A stretch of 42,453 nucleotides of DNA from Runella sp. GTDB taxonomy: Bacteria; Bacteroidota; Bacteroidia; Cytophagales; Spirosomataceae. Location of the stretch: positions 1-42,453 of the forward strand of contig NZ_JAIXST010000164.1 in the NCBI RefSeq assembly GCF_027484545.1, read 5' to 3'. The notes beneath the pieces are model-generated. The model searched no databases, was not told the origin of the DNA, and was given only the letters and a program-made list of their open reading frames with translations. The position numbers were made by a program, and so were the translations under genes. Positions 7,551 through 15,069 of the stretch are shown in pieces (positions within the stretch are counted from its first letter, which is position 1; each line of letters begins with the position of its first letter).

Positions 7551-9178
7551 TGCGTCGGATCACTTTTTGGCTTATTGCTTCTTTGCCCATCGGTCTATTT
7601 TTACTGATTGTAGCGCGTTATTCACTCAATGTACCGTGGTTCGACGATTTTGATCCGTTTCCAGATTTTCTGCGTGAATGGCAAAAAACCAGCGATTTTT
7701 CTACCTACATCAAATTACTCTTCAAGCCCAACAATGAGCACCGGATGGTTTTCGGGAAGCTCGCAGCATTAAGCTGTTATTGGTTATTTGGCGAGTTGAA
7801 TTTTACGTTTTTACATTGGGCAGGCATCTGTTTTACCTTGGGAAGTTTCGCCATTTTCATTAGAATATTTCATCAAAACAATATTCCATGGCTTTATTTG
7901 CCGCCTTTTCCTTTTTTGTTGTTTCAGTTGCAATACCACATGACAACGCTTTGGGCCATTACGAGTTTGCAACACCAGCCCGTAATCTTCTTTGTTTGTC
8001 TGACATCGTATCTGTTGGCACAACGGCAGTTTACGTGGGCCATTTTGGCGGGGCTTTGCGCCAATTTTGCCATGAGCAACGGTATTTTTGTATGGCCCGC
8101 AGGGTTTGTGATATTATTTCTGCAAGGAAATTATCGTTCATTAGGAATTTGGATGACCGCGGGATTAATCGCCGTATTTCTGTATTTCTACGGAATGCAA
8201 ACCCTTAACAATGAGTCCAGTTTCGGGTATTTTCTGCAACATCCTCACGAAACCTTTTTTGGCTTTTTTACTTTTACCGGCGGCCTTTTCGACTTCTTCC
8301 CCGACCGCAGCACATTCGAGCGCTCCATCCTTCCAACGATCTTTGGAATGTTAATGACCAGTTGGCTCGTTGTTGTCTTTATCCGTTTATGGAAAATGTA
8401 CCAAAAACGGGCGCTCACCCAAAATACGCTGTTGCTTTTTCTCACTGGAGTAGCTACGTATTTACTCGCCAACGCCACCATTATTGCTTTTTTGCGGCCT
8501 CGGTTTGGGTATTTTGTGATGTTGGTCAGCAACTACAAAATATATCCCGCGCTGTTGATGATGGTCAGTTACGGGTTTTATTTAGGGCTTTTGTCGCCAA
8601 AAAAGCAATGGTTAAATGCCGCACTGGGATTGAGTATCGGCGTTTGGGCGCTGAGTTTCTTCCATTATTGGCCTACCATCAGCGAGCGACGTAAGACCCT
8701 GCTTGCTTTTGCTTACAACCAGCAACATAACGGCTTTGGACTGGGTCTTACGCCCAATTCTCCCGCTGCATTTTATGTGGATACGTTGATGCAGTACCAC
8801 GTCAAAAATGGAGTATATCACTACCCTACTCACTTGGCACCCGCATTACTGTCTATACAATCAGACCGCAGTCTGCAAATCAAACCCATCGTTACAAAAC
8901 AGAAAGAAGGGTTGTCTATTTATACTGATACTTATTCATTCAATGCCGGTTTTGACGCATCTTTGTACGCATTTTTACAATCCGCCCAACGCACTTATTT
9001 GTTTAGGCTGGAACCCATTTCTTATAAAGGCCGCAATTGGTTGCGTCAATACGATAAAGGCAGCTCGGTTCTGATTCTTAACGCAGCGGTTATTCCGGGC
9101 TCCTACAATCTTGGTTTTGTTTACTTAAAATACGGTCAGTCCAAAGCGACTGTTTCTCAGGTCATTGAATGGCAATAG
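7550..9178 (+). CDS. Polytopic membrane protein of unknown family, paralogue A
   Basis: A 542-residue protein with about ten to twelve hydrophobic helices and a soluble C-terminal tail (about 390-542). After the first helix comes 'NVPWFDDFD' (D32-D33), then 'KPNNEHRMVF' (N61-R65). Both motifs recur in the next gene. Other shared blocks are 'SNGIFVWP', 'YFLQHPHETFFGFF' and 'LAFAYNQQHNGFGLG'. The acidic pair in the first extracytoplasmic loop suggests a GT-C-like transferase, but I recognise no named family. The ATG overlaps the upstream stop by one base, so it belongs to that operon. Lateral context is glycan assembly. Function unassigned. Confidence 0.75.
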   Translation: MRRITFWLIASLPIGLFLLIVARYSLNVPWFDDFDPFPDFLREWQKTSDFSTYIKLLFKPNNEHRMVFGKLAALSCYWLFGELNFTFLHWAGICFTLGSFAIFIRIFHQNNIPWLYLPPFPFLLFQLQYHMTTLWAITSLQHQPVIFFVCLTSYLLAQRQFTWAILAGLCANFAMSNGIFVWPAGFVILFLQGNYRSLGIWMTAGLIAVFLYFYGMQTLNNESSFGYFLQHPHETFFGFFTFTGGLFDFFPDRSTFERSILPTIFGMLMTSWLVVVFIRLWKMYQKRALTQNTLLLFLTGVATYLLANATIIAFLRPRFGYFVMLVSNYKIYPALLMMVSYGFYLGLLSPKKQWLNAALGLSIGVWALSFFHYWPTISERRKTLLAFAYNQQHNGFGLGLTPNSPAAFYVDTLMQYHVKNGVYHYPTHLAPALLSIQSDRSLQIKPIVTKQKEGLSIYTDTYSFNAGFDASLYAFLQSAQRTYLFRLEPISYKGRNWLRQYDKGSSVLILNAAVIPGSYNLGFVYLKYGQSKATVSQVIEWQ

Positions 9179-9202
9179 AAAAATCTAACTGTAAACAGTA
9201 AA

Positions 9203-10921
9203 TTGGTTTCAATAAAAAAAAATATTGTTTTTGCGCTTCTCTTGCTTCCTATTGTCGTTTTTTACGGCTTTAGCGTAGCTTATAGCACTAATATCCCGTG
9301 GTTTGACGACATTGAAAACATTCCCTTTTTTCTTTCCCGTCTACTCGACGCGCCCACTTGGTATGACCGCGCCGAGGCTTTTCTTCGCCCCAACAACGAA
9401 CACCGCGTCTTGAGCGCACGACTTATCGTCTATCTCAATTATTTGTTGACAAATGAAATCAATTTTCGGGCGTTGACATTGGTAGGAAATCTGACTGTAT
9501 TGGGTATTTTTTCGCTTTTAGGAAGGGTTTATCTGAAAAATGGAGGTCAACTTCTCCACCTCATCCCCGCAGCATTTTTTATTTTCAACTTACAATTTTA
9601 CAGCATGACGTTCATGACGATCATGTCGCTTCAGTATCAGTTGATTATCTGCGAAGTGTTTTTGAGTCTGTATTTATTGATCAAACCTTCCCGTTTCAGT
9701 TTTGGAGTAGCTATTTTGGTGGCCATCTTAGGTACGTTCAGCATGGGAAATGGCTTGATGGCTTGGCCAACGGGTGCTCTTCTTCTGCTCTATTTAGGCC
9801 ACTGGTCTCGGTTACTTACTTGGGTGATTGTTGGCGTTTTAGCCATTGTGGGTTACTTCTCAGGTTATGCCTTTGTCCAAGGCAACGACGAAGGATTTCT
9901 GTATTTCTTTCAACACCCGTTCAAAGTCATTATCGGTTTCTTTGCCTTTGTAGGAGGTATTTTAGATTGGTTTCCTCGAATTACTTTTGAAAAACGAATG
10001 TTGCTTCCCCTGTTTGGAGGACTGTTTATTGTTGGTTTTTTCCTTTTCTATACACTCGGAATTGTCAATATTTCAGCACGTTGGCGTGGTCTATTTCCAT
10101 CTCGACTTACAAAATTTTACCTGCGCATTCCCTATTTTCAAACTATAGAACCGCGTTGGGGAGCGTTTTGGGTGGGATGCTTTATCTATTTGCTGATTAA
10201 CAGTGCGTTAGTAGTATTTTTCCGCACGCGTTTTGACTATCAATTGGTACTTTGGACTACCTACAAGATTTATCCGGGAACACTCATGGCACTGACTGTT
10301 CTTTTAATTTTGCAAATCCTTGCTCCTACTTGGCAAAAAGTCGGGATTGCGCTCTTTACCGGGGCCGCTTTGCTCTCCTGGGGTTCTTCGTATTGGCATT
10401 TTATTCCACAGGTACAGCAGGACCGCAAACAGCGATTGGCTTTTGCCTTCAATCAACAACGCAACGACGTGGGATTGGGTGCCGAAAAGAATTCCGCTTT
10501 TGCCAAATTTATTGTAACGACGTTGGATAGTGCTGAGCAGAAAGGCTTTTATAAATTCCCCTCCCCTTTGCTTGACCCACAGGAAAAAGACATTGAAAAA
10601 ATGATGCGTAACCGTACATTGCAACTCCCAACAACAACCGTAAGCATTAATAACCAAGCGAACACGGTCATTATCAGCAACGAAACGGTTGAATACAACA
10701 ACGGAAAAGAGGTCGGTCTCTTTATTACGCTGACCTCACCCCGTCATTTTCATTTGTTTTCGTCGGCCCCCAATCAGGCATTCGATAATCCTCAAAAAGG
10801 ATTTCAAGTCTATTGTCCCAAAGGTGTTTTATACAACGAAACCTATCAAATCGGTGTTTGGACAGTGCAAAAAACGGGCAACCACTTATTGAAAACAGAG
10901 CAAAGCGTAACGATTAATTAG
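9203..10921 (+). CDS. Polytopic membrane protein of unknown family, paralogue B (TTG start)
   Basis: A 572-residue polytopic protein, the tandem paralogue of the preceding gene. It shares 'IPWFDDIE' (D35-D36), 'RPNNEHRVLS' (N64-R68), 'GNGLMAWP', 'YFFQHPFKVIIGFF' and 'LAFAFNQQRNDVGLG', all in the same order and spacing. The start is TTG at 9203: no in-frame ATG or GTG lies near the first helix, and the frame is closed upstream by the TAG of paralogue A, which is in the same frame. Sequence between the two genes (9186-9202) holds a short CTGTAAA/CAGTAAA heptamer-like stretch. The soluble C-terminus (about 430-572) differs most from A and may set specificity. Enzymatic function is inferred at best. 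Confidence 0.72.
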   Translation: MVSIKKNIVFALLLLPIVVFYGFSVAYSTNIPWFDDIENIPFFLSRLLDAPTWYDRAEAFLRPNNEHRVLSARLIVYLNYLLTNEINFRALTLVGNLTVLGIFSLLGRVYLKNGGQLLHLIPAAFFIFNLQFYSMTFMTIMSLQYQLIICEVFLSLYLLIKPSRFSFGVAILVAILGTFSMGNGLMAWPTGALLLLYLGHWSRLLTWVIVGVLAIVGYFSGYAFVQGNDEGFLYFFQHPFKVIIGFFAFVGGILDWFPRITFEKRMLLPLFGGLFIVGFFLFYTLGIVNISARWRGLFPSRLTKFYLRIPYFQTIEPRWGAFWVGCFIYLLINSALVVFFRTRFDYQLVLWTTYKIYPGTLMALTVLLILQILAPTWQKVGIALFTGAALLSWGSSYWHFIPQVQQDRKQRLAFAFNQQRNDVGLGAEKNSAFAKFIVTTLDSAEQKGFYKFPSPLLDPQEKDIEKMMRNRTLQLPTTTVSINNQANTVIISNETVEYNNGKEVGLFITLTSPRHFHLFSSAPNQAFDNPQKGFQVYCPKGVLYNETYQIGVWTVQKTGNHLLKTEQSVTIN

Positions 10922-10942
10922 CGTTTTTTTAGTTCATTTACC

Positions 10943-10950
10943 TACTTTTG
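10943..10950 (+). promoter_or_regulatory. Putative -7 promoter element ahead of second GT2
   Basis: TACTTTTG fits TAnnTTTG and ends 23 bp before the TTG start at 10974. The -33 region is T-rich without a clear TTG. It suggests that the second GT2 and the acyltransferase can be transcribed separately from the upstream genes. Confidence 0.4.
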
Positions 10951-10973
10951 TCATAAAATTTAACATTCATACC

Positions 10974-11996
10974 TTGCCTTCTCCCCAAATCTCCATAGTC
11001 GCGCCGCTTTATAACGAATCTGAGTCGTTTCCGCACTTGGTACAACGGCTGACTCAACTCATGGATAGCCTTCCGTTACCGATTGAGGTGGTATTAGTAG
11101 ATGACGGCAGCCGCGATACTACAGCCTTACAGATGCGTCAAATCGCGCTGACGGATCCTCGTTATCATTGCGTATTCCTGTCGCGCAACCACGGGCATCA
11201 ATTGGCATTAACGGCAGGATTAGCAGCCGCAAGAGCCACCGAAGCCTTATTTATTATTGACGGTGATTTGCAGGACCCTCCCGAATTATTGCCCGATTTT
11301 TATCAAAAAATGCAGGAAGGCTACGATGTGGTGTATGCCGTGAGACGAAAGCGCAAGGAAAATTTCATCAAAAAAACGGGTTATTTCCTTTTTTATCGTT
11401 TGCTGAAATCCATTTCATACGTGGATATTCCGCTTGACAGCGGCGACTTTGCACTTATCAGCCGTCGCGTAGCCGATGTGTTGAATCAGATGCCCGAAGA
11501 AAGCCGATTCCTGCGCGGAATGCGCTCTTGGGTGGGTTTTAAACAGACTGGCTTTGAGTACGAGCGCAGTGAACGCGTAGCGGGAGAATCAAAATATTCG
11601 TTCAAACAACTGTTTGGGTTGGCCTACAACGGAATTTTCAATTTCAGCGAATTTCCCATCAAATTCATGACGCGGGCCGGTGGGGTAGCGATTGGTATCG
11701 CGCTGATTTATTTCGTGATTGTCATTGTCAAAAAACTGTTTTTTGCGGGAATTATCGAAGGTTTTACGGCCTTACTTTTCGTCATTATTCTGTTCAGCGG
11801 TGTACAGCTCATGTCGCTGGGCATCATCGGCGAATACGTTTTACGCATCTTTTTTCAGTCCAAAGGCCGTCCGTTGTATGTGGTGAAAGAGGAGATTATT
11901 GAGTCCACAGTTTACAGTTCACAGTTTACAGTAGGCAAGGTTCCACCTCAAACGATGTCCTCCACTACCACTCAACGGCTAACGGATAACGGTTAA
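10974..11996 (+). CDS. GT2 polyprenyl-phosphate glycosyltransferase (GtrB-like), TTG start
   Basis: A 340-residue enzyme with the same build as the GT2 at the head of the cluster: 'SIVAPLYNESESF', 'VDDGSRDTT', the metal-binding 'DGDLQDPPEL' (D96, D98) and 'LSRNHGHQLALTAGL'. Two C-terminal membrane helices (about 230-253 and 258-290) follow. It should load a sugar onto undecaprenyl phosphate for later transfer. TTG at 10974 is the only plausible start; no ATG is in frame upstream before non-homologous sequence. The protein continues about 30 residues past the usual end (near 'VVKEEIIES'), and this tail is encoded by two heptamer arrays, so it is probably not part of the fold. The MBOAT gene starts 10 bp after the stop. 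Confidence 0.9.
   Translation: MPSPQISIVAPLYNESESFPHLVQRLTQLMDSLPLPIEVVLVDDGSRDTTALQMRQIALTDPRYHCVFLSRNHGHQLALTAGLAAARATEALFIIDGDLQDPPELLPDFYQKMQEGYDVVYAVRRKRKENFIKKTGYFLFYRLLKSISYVDIPLDSGDFALISRRVADVLNQMPEESRFLRGMRSWVGFKQTGFEYERSERVAGESKYSFKQLFGLAYNGIFNFSEFPIKFMTRAGGVAIGIALIYFVIVIVKKLFFAGIIEGFTALLFVIILFSGVQLMSLGIIGEYVLRIFFQSKGRPLYVVKEEIIESTVYSSQFTVGKVPPQTMSSTTTQRLTDNG
11908..11932. repeat. Heptamer tandem repeat (CAGTTTA) inside GT2 3' end
   Basis: CAGTTTA CAGTTCA CAGTTTA CAGT, 3.6 units of exactly 7 bp, lies in frame within the last 90 bases of the GT2 coding sequence. It encodes part of the non-conserved tail after 'IIES'. A related degraded stretch occurs in the opposite sense at 9186-9202. 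Confidence 0.8.
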
Positions 11997-11998
11997 CG
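11974..11998. repeat. Heptamer tandem repeat (AACGGnT) at GT2 stop
   Basis: AACGGCT AACGGAT AACGGTT AACG, again with a 7-bp period, contains the TAA stop of the GT2 gene (11994-11996). It ends 8 bp before the acyltransferase ATG. Confidence 0.75.
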
Positions 11999-12006
11999 TC
12001 AATTAA

Positions 12007-13458
12007 ATGCTATTCAATTCAGTCCAATTTTTACTATTTTTTATCGTCGTTACCCTTGCCTACTACAGCTTGCGTTGGAATATGCGTTGGCTGTTGCTGC
12101 TGTTGGCAAGTTGTTATTTTTACATGGTTTTCAAACCGATTTACATTCTGATTCTGTTTGGAACCATTGTCATTGATTACTTCGCGGGGATTTGGATTGC
12201 TTCAGCTTCCGGAGCGCGCCGAAAATGGCTTTTGGTACTGAGTATCATTACCAACGTAGGGATATTGGCGGTCTTCAAATACTATGATTTCTTCGTTGAA
12301 AACTTTAATTCAGTCAGTTGGAAATTGAATTTAGGATGGACTCTTTCCAGCCTGAGAAGCCTTTATACTGAATTTGTTTTTCCTATTGGCCTGTCGTTTC
12401 ATACCTTTCAGGCCATGAGTTACACCATCGAAGTGTATCGCGGCAACCAAAAAGCCGAGCGTCATTTTGGTGTTTATGCTTTGTACGTGATGTTTTATCC
12501 GCAGTTGGTGGCAGGGCCGATTGAGCGCCCACAAAACGTACTGCACCAATTTCACGAGAATCATCCGTATGATTGGGAAAACGTGAAGGCAGGTTTGATG
12601 CGAATGGCATTCGGTTTTTTCAAAAAAGCCGTCGTGGCCGACCGTCTCGCACTCATGGCAGGGCCAGCTTACATGGATCCGCAGCATCACAACGGGTTGA
12701 CGCTGCTGATCGCTACCTTTTTCTACACGTTCCGAATTTATTGTGATTTTTCAGGTTACTCCGATATTGCCCTGGGCGCGGCTCAAGTGATGGGTTTCAA
12801 GTTGATGGAAAACTTCCGTACGCCTTATTTTTCCAAATCCATTTCTGAATTTTGGGGACGCTGGCACATTTCACTTTCCACTTGGTTTCGGGATTATTTG
12901 TACATTCCCCTCGGAGGCAACCGAGTCAGTGAAAGTCGTGCGTATTTCAACCGGATGACCGTATTTTTGGTGAGTGGGCTCTGGCACGGGGCAAGTTGGA
13001 ATTTTATCATCTGGGGCGGATTACACGGTCTTTATCTGGTAGCAGCTTCCGTCAGAGACAAATACTTAAAACGTTGGAACATTACTCTTCCCCAAAACGC
13101 CTGGTACGGTTATCTACAAGTGGTTATTACATTTTTATTGGTAATGCTGACGTGGGTATTTTTTGCCGTAGGCGACAACCCTAAACTTACCGTAGGCGAA
13201 GAAGTCAGAAGTTCTTTTTTGATTCTGAATAAAATGGCTCATTTGTCACTCTCGGAGCCTATTCAGTCGGCGCTCAATGGCGTCGAAATGTGGTTTTGTG
13301 TGGCGCTGATTGGAATTTTATTGATGAAAGAGCATTTCGTTTTACACATTCCTACGCGTAAGAATTCCACTTTTTGGGTCTTATTGATCGCTCTTTCTAT
13401 TGTAAGTTACTTCTTCGGAGTTTTTGATTCCAATCAGTTTATTTATTTTCAGTTTTAA
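12007..13458 (+). CDS. MBOAT-family O-acyltransferase (AlgI-like)
   Basis: A 483-residue polytopic membrane protein of the membrane-bound O-acyltransferase family. It carries the AlgI/DltB-type block 'EFWGRWHISLSTWFRDYLY' followed by 'IPLGGN' (H287) and the signature 'SGLWHGASWNFIIWGGLHG' (H327, catalytic in relatives). The N-terminal 'MLFNSVQFLLFF' and 'FPIGLSFHTFQAMSY' are also typical of AlgI. The family moves acyl groups, usually acetyl, from the cytoplasm to extracellular polysaccharide. AlgI normally works with an SGNH-type AlgJ/AlgX partner that finishes the transfer; none follows here, since the next gene is on the opposite strand. It is the last gene of the plus-strand glycan cluster, so the substrate is probably the glycan those genes build (inference). 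Confidence 0.9.
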   Translation: MLFNSVQFLLFFIVVTLAYYSLRWNMRWLLLLLASCYFYMVFKPIYILILFGTIVIDYFAGIWIASASGARRKWLLVLSIITNVGILAVFKYYDFFVENFNSVSWKLNLGWTLSSLRSLYTEFVFPIGLSFHTFQAMSYTIEVYRGNQKAERHFGVYALYVMFYPQLVAGPIERPQNVLHQFHENHPYDWENVKAGLMRMAFGFFKKAVVADRLALMAGPAYMDPQHHNGLTLLIATFFYTFRIYCDFSGYSDIALGAAQVMGFKLMENFRTPYFSKSISEFWGRWHISLSTWFRDYLYIPLGGNRVSESRAYFNRMTVFLVSGLWHGASWNFIIWGGLHGLYLVAASVRDKYLKRWNITLPQNAWYGYLQVVITFLLVMLTWVFFAVGDNPKLTVGEEVRSSFLILNKMAHLSLSEPIQSALNGVEMWFCVALIGILLMKEHFVLHIPTRKNSTFWVLLIALSIVSYFFGVFDSNQFIYFQF

Positions 13459-13528
13459 TAATACTCACCGCTGCGGCGGACCGCGCAAAGACGCTAGGGA
13501 GCAGAGGAAAAACTCTTCGCGAGAAGTC

Positions 13529-14080
13529 TTAAATTTTCGACTTCCGCATCCTGATCGGATTATACCAAAGAAATGAACCGCTGATTGTCAGCAGAATAAG
13601 CCCAATACCTAAGAGAGAAGTATAAACGAGTTTGATGGGGTCATTTTCGGTTTTGACCAGAAAATCTATGATGGAGCCGTCGTGGACTTTTTCAATAATA
13701 TCCGAATTTCGCCTTGATTCCGATACGATTTTTCCGTTTGTGCAATCAATTTGCAGCTCTGTAAAGTGGTTTACAAACACAATTTTTGCCACTCCTTTCT
13801 GCGGTCGAACGTCAATTCGATCTATTTCGGGCGATTCTCCTTTGGTTTGCGCATAGTCCTGCGCAATGTGCTGAATACTGTCAAGGCTTATCCATTGGGC
13901 GGAAGGAGCCAATTCTCCCTTTTTAGTGGAAGGCAATAATCCGATTTGCTTTTTCCAGCCCAGCAGCAATCCCGTAACGCCAATCAGTAGAAAAAATAAC
14001 AACAACGGAATCGCTACCCATTTGTGGAGTTTGCGGTATAAACGGGTACTGACAGCGAGGTTAGAAGATTTTGGTTTCAA
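13529..14080 (-). CDS. PepSY-associated membrane protein
   Basis: A 183-residue protein with a membrane helix near residues 19-42 ('KWVAIPLLLFFLLIGVTG' preceded by 'YRKLHKW'), a PepSY-like periplasmic domain (about 60-150) and a second helix (about 152-172) ending in 'LWYNPIRMRKSKI'. This is the minimal form of the PepSY_TM proteins, which are often found with iron-siderophore uptake or reductase systems; no such genes are near. The gene is 15 bp downstream of the RmlD-like reductase on the same strand, so they may be co-transcribed. The biochemical role is unknown. Confidence 0.75.
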   Translation of the reverse strand: MKPKSSNLAVSTRLYRKLHKWVAIPLLLFFLLIGVTGLLLGWKKQIGLLPSTKKGELAPSAQWISLDSIQHIAQDYAQTKGESPEIDRIDVRPQKGVAKIVFVNHFTELQIDCTNGKIVSESRRNSDIIEKVHDGSIIDFLVKTENDPIKLVYTSLLGIGLILLTISGSFLWYNPIRMRKSKI

Positions 14081-14095
14081 AATAATAGCGAAAGG

Positions 14096-14992
14096 TTACA
14101 ATTGTCCCGCTAATATCGCAATTCCTTCCGTAAAACTTCGTGGTTCGTAGCCTAAAATTGAGCGAGCTTTATCTAATACAAAGCCCGTACGGGCAGGACG
14201 TTTGGCTGGTTGAGAGAAAGTTGAAGAATCGGCTTGAGCAATCAGGCTTTTGTCCAATTCAAAATAGTCGGCCGTCATTATCGCCATTTCGTAGGGCGTT
14301 AAGAGGTCTTTACCTGAAATATTAAATATCCCTTCCGCTTCCTGATTGGCAATCAAATAACAGCCCATGGCTAAGTCTTCTGCCAAGGTAGGAGTGCGCC
14401 ATTGGTCCGTGACAACTTTGATATTTTTGCCATCTTCCAGTGATTTTTTGACCCAAAGAATGATATTAGACCGCGACATGTCGTAAGCTATTCCATACAC
14501 TAACACCGTACGAGCAATGGCCCAACGTAAACCCGAGTGCTGCACCAATTTTTCAGCAGCGTACTTACTCCAACCGTAAAAACTCAATGGATTGGCTTCG
14601 CCTTCTTCGGTATAAGGACCCGCAGCACCGTCGAAAATAAAGTCAGTAGAAACGTGGCAAAGAAAAATATCGTGTTTACGACATACCTCTGCGATGTATT
14701 CAACGGCCGTAACATTTTGTGACCAACAAGCCTCTTTTTCCGATTCGCATTGGTCCACGTTGGTCATGGCCGCACCGTGAATAATGGCATCGGGAAGCGT
14801 TTTTTCAATCACAGACACTACCTCATCTTGCTTAGTAATGTCCATAGAATAATAATCATATCCTTCCGTAAAAGGCAAACGATTTTCGCCTCGGGCGGTG
14901 GCAATTACTTTAATGGTTGACTGTTGGATAAGTAATTCCACCAATTTTTGCCCCAATAAGCCATTGGAGCCTGTAATCAAAATTGTTTTCAT
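14096..14992 (-). CDS. RmlD-like SDR (dTDP-4-dehydrorhamnose reductase family)
   Basis: A 298-residue extended short-chain dehydrogenase. 'ILITGSNGLLGQKL' is the GxxGxxG nucleotide-binding loop, 'VSTDFIFDG' holds the conserved Ser/Thr/Asp, and Y139/K143 in 'FYGWSKYAAEK' are the catalytic pair. The order and the 'RTVLVYG' block match RmlD, which makes dTDP-L-rhamnose. No rmlA, B or C is adjacent, so it may act on a different nucleotide sugar or be a general sugar reductase. I prefer the ATG at 14992; a GTG at 14998 in frame would add two residues but lies inside the -7 promoter motif. The opposite-strand neighbours 5' are a TonB-type receptor 72 bp upstream and same-strand. Confidence 0.8.
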   Translation of the reverse strand: MKTILITGSNGLLGQKLVELLIQQSTIKVIATARGENRLPFTEGYDYYSMDITKQDEVVSVIEKTLPDAIIHGAAMTNVDQCESEKEACWSQNVTAVEYIAEVCRKHDIFLCHVSTDFIFDGAAGPYTEEGEANPLSFYGWSKYAAEKLVQHSGLRWAIARTVLVYGIAYDMSRSNIILWVKKSLEDGKNIKVVTDQWRTPTLAEDLAMGCYLIANQEAEGIFNISGKDLLTPYEMAIMTADYFELDKSLIAQADSSTFSQPAKRPARTGFVLDKARSILGYEPRSFTEGIAILAGQL

Positions 14993-14997
14993 AGCCA

Positions 14998-15005
14998 CAA
15001 ATATA
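14998..15005 (-). promoter_or_regulatory. Putative -7 element giving a near-leaderless RmlD-like mRNA
   Basis: Minus-strand TATATTTG matches TAnnTTTG and is followed by only five bases before the ATG at 14992. Transcription normally begins some 5-8 bases after this element, which would place the start at or next to the initiation codon. No convincing -33 TTG is present at the right distance. Confidence 0.45.
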
Positions 15006-15069
15006 AAGCCACACAGTCATATCCCTAACATTAAAAAAGGATTAAAAACTATGTGGCCTATTTTATACA

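Noticed and set aside
9176-9205. Possible fusion of paralogues A and B by read-through of the TAG at 9176-9178 (both are in the same frame)
   Set aside because: Both proteins have complete N-terminal helices and matching domain layouts, so two separate proteins are the simpler reading. A suppressed stop has no support.
13459-13528. GC-rich spacer after the MBOAT gene (CGCAAAGACGC... and a CTTC-GCGA-GAAG hairpin)
   Set aside because: The 4-bp stem is too short for a terminator and the repeat-like words do not keep a constant period. It may be a decayed repeat but I cannot support one.
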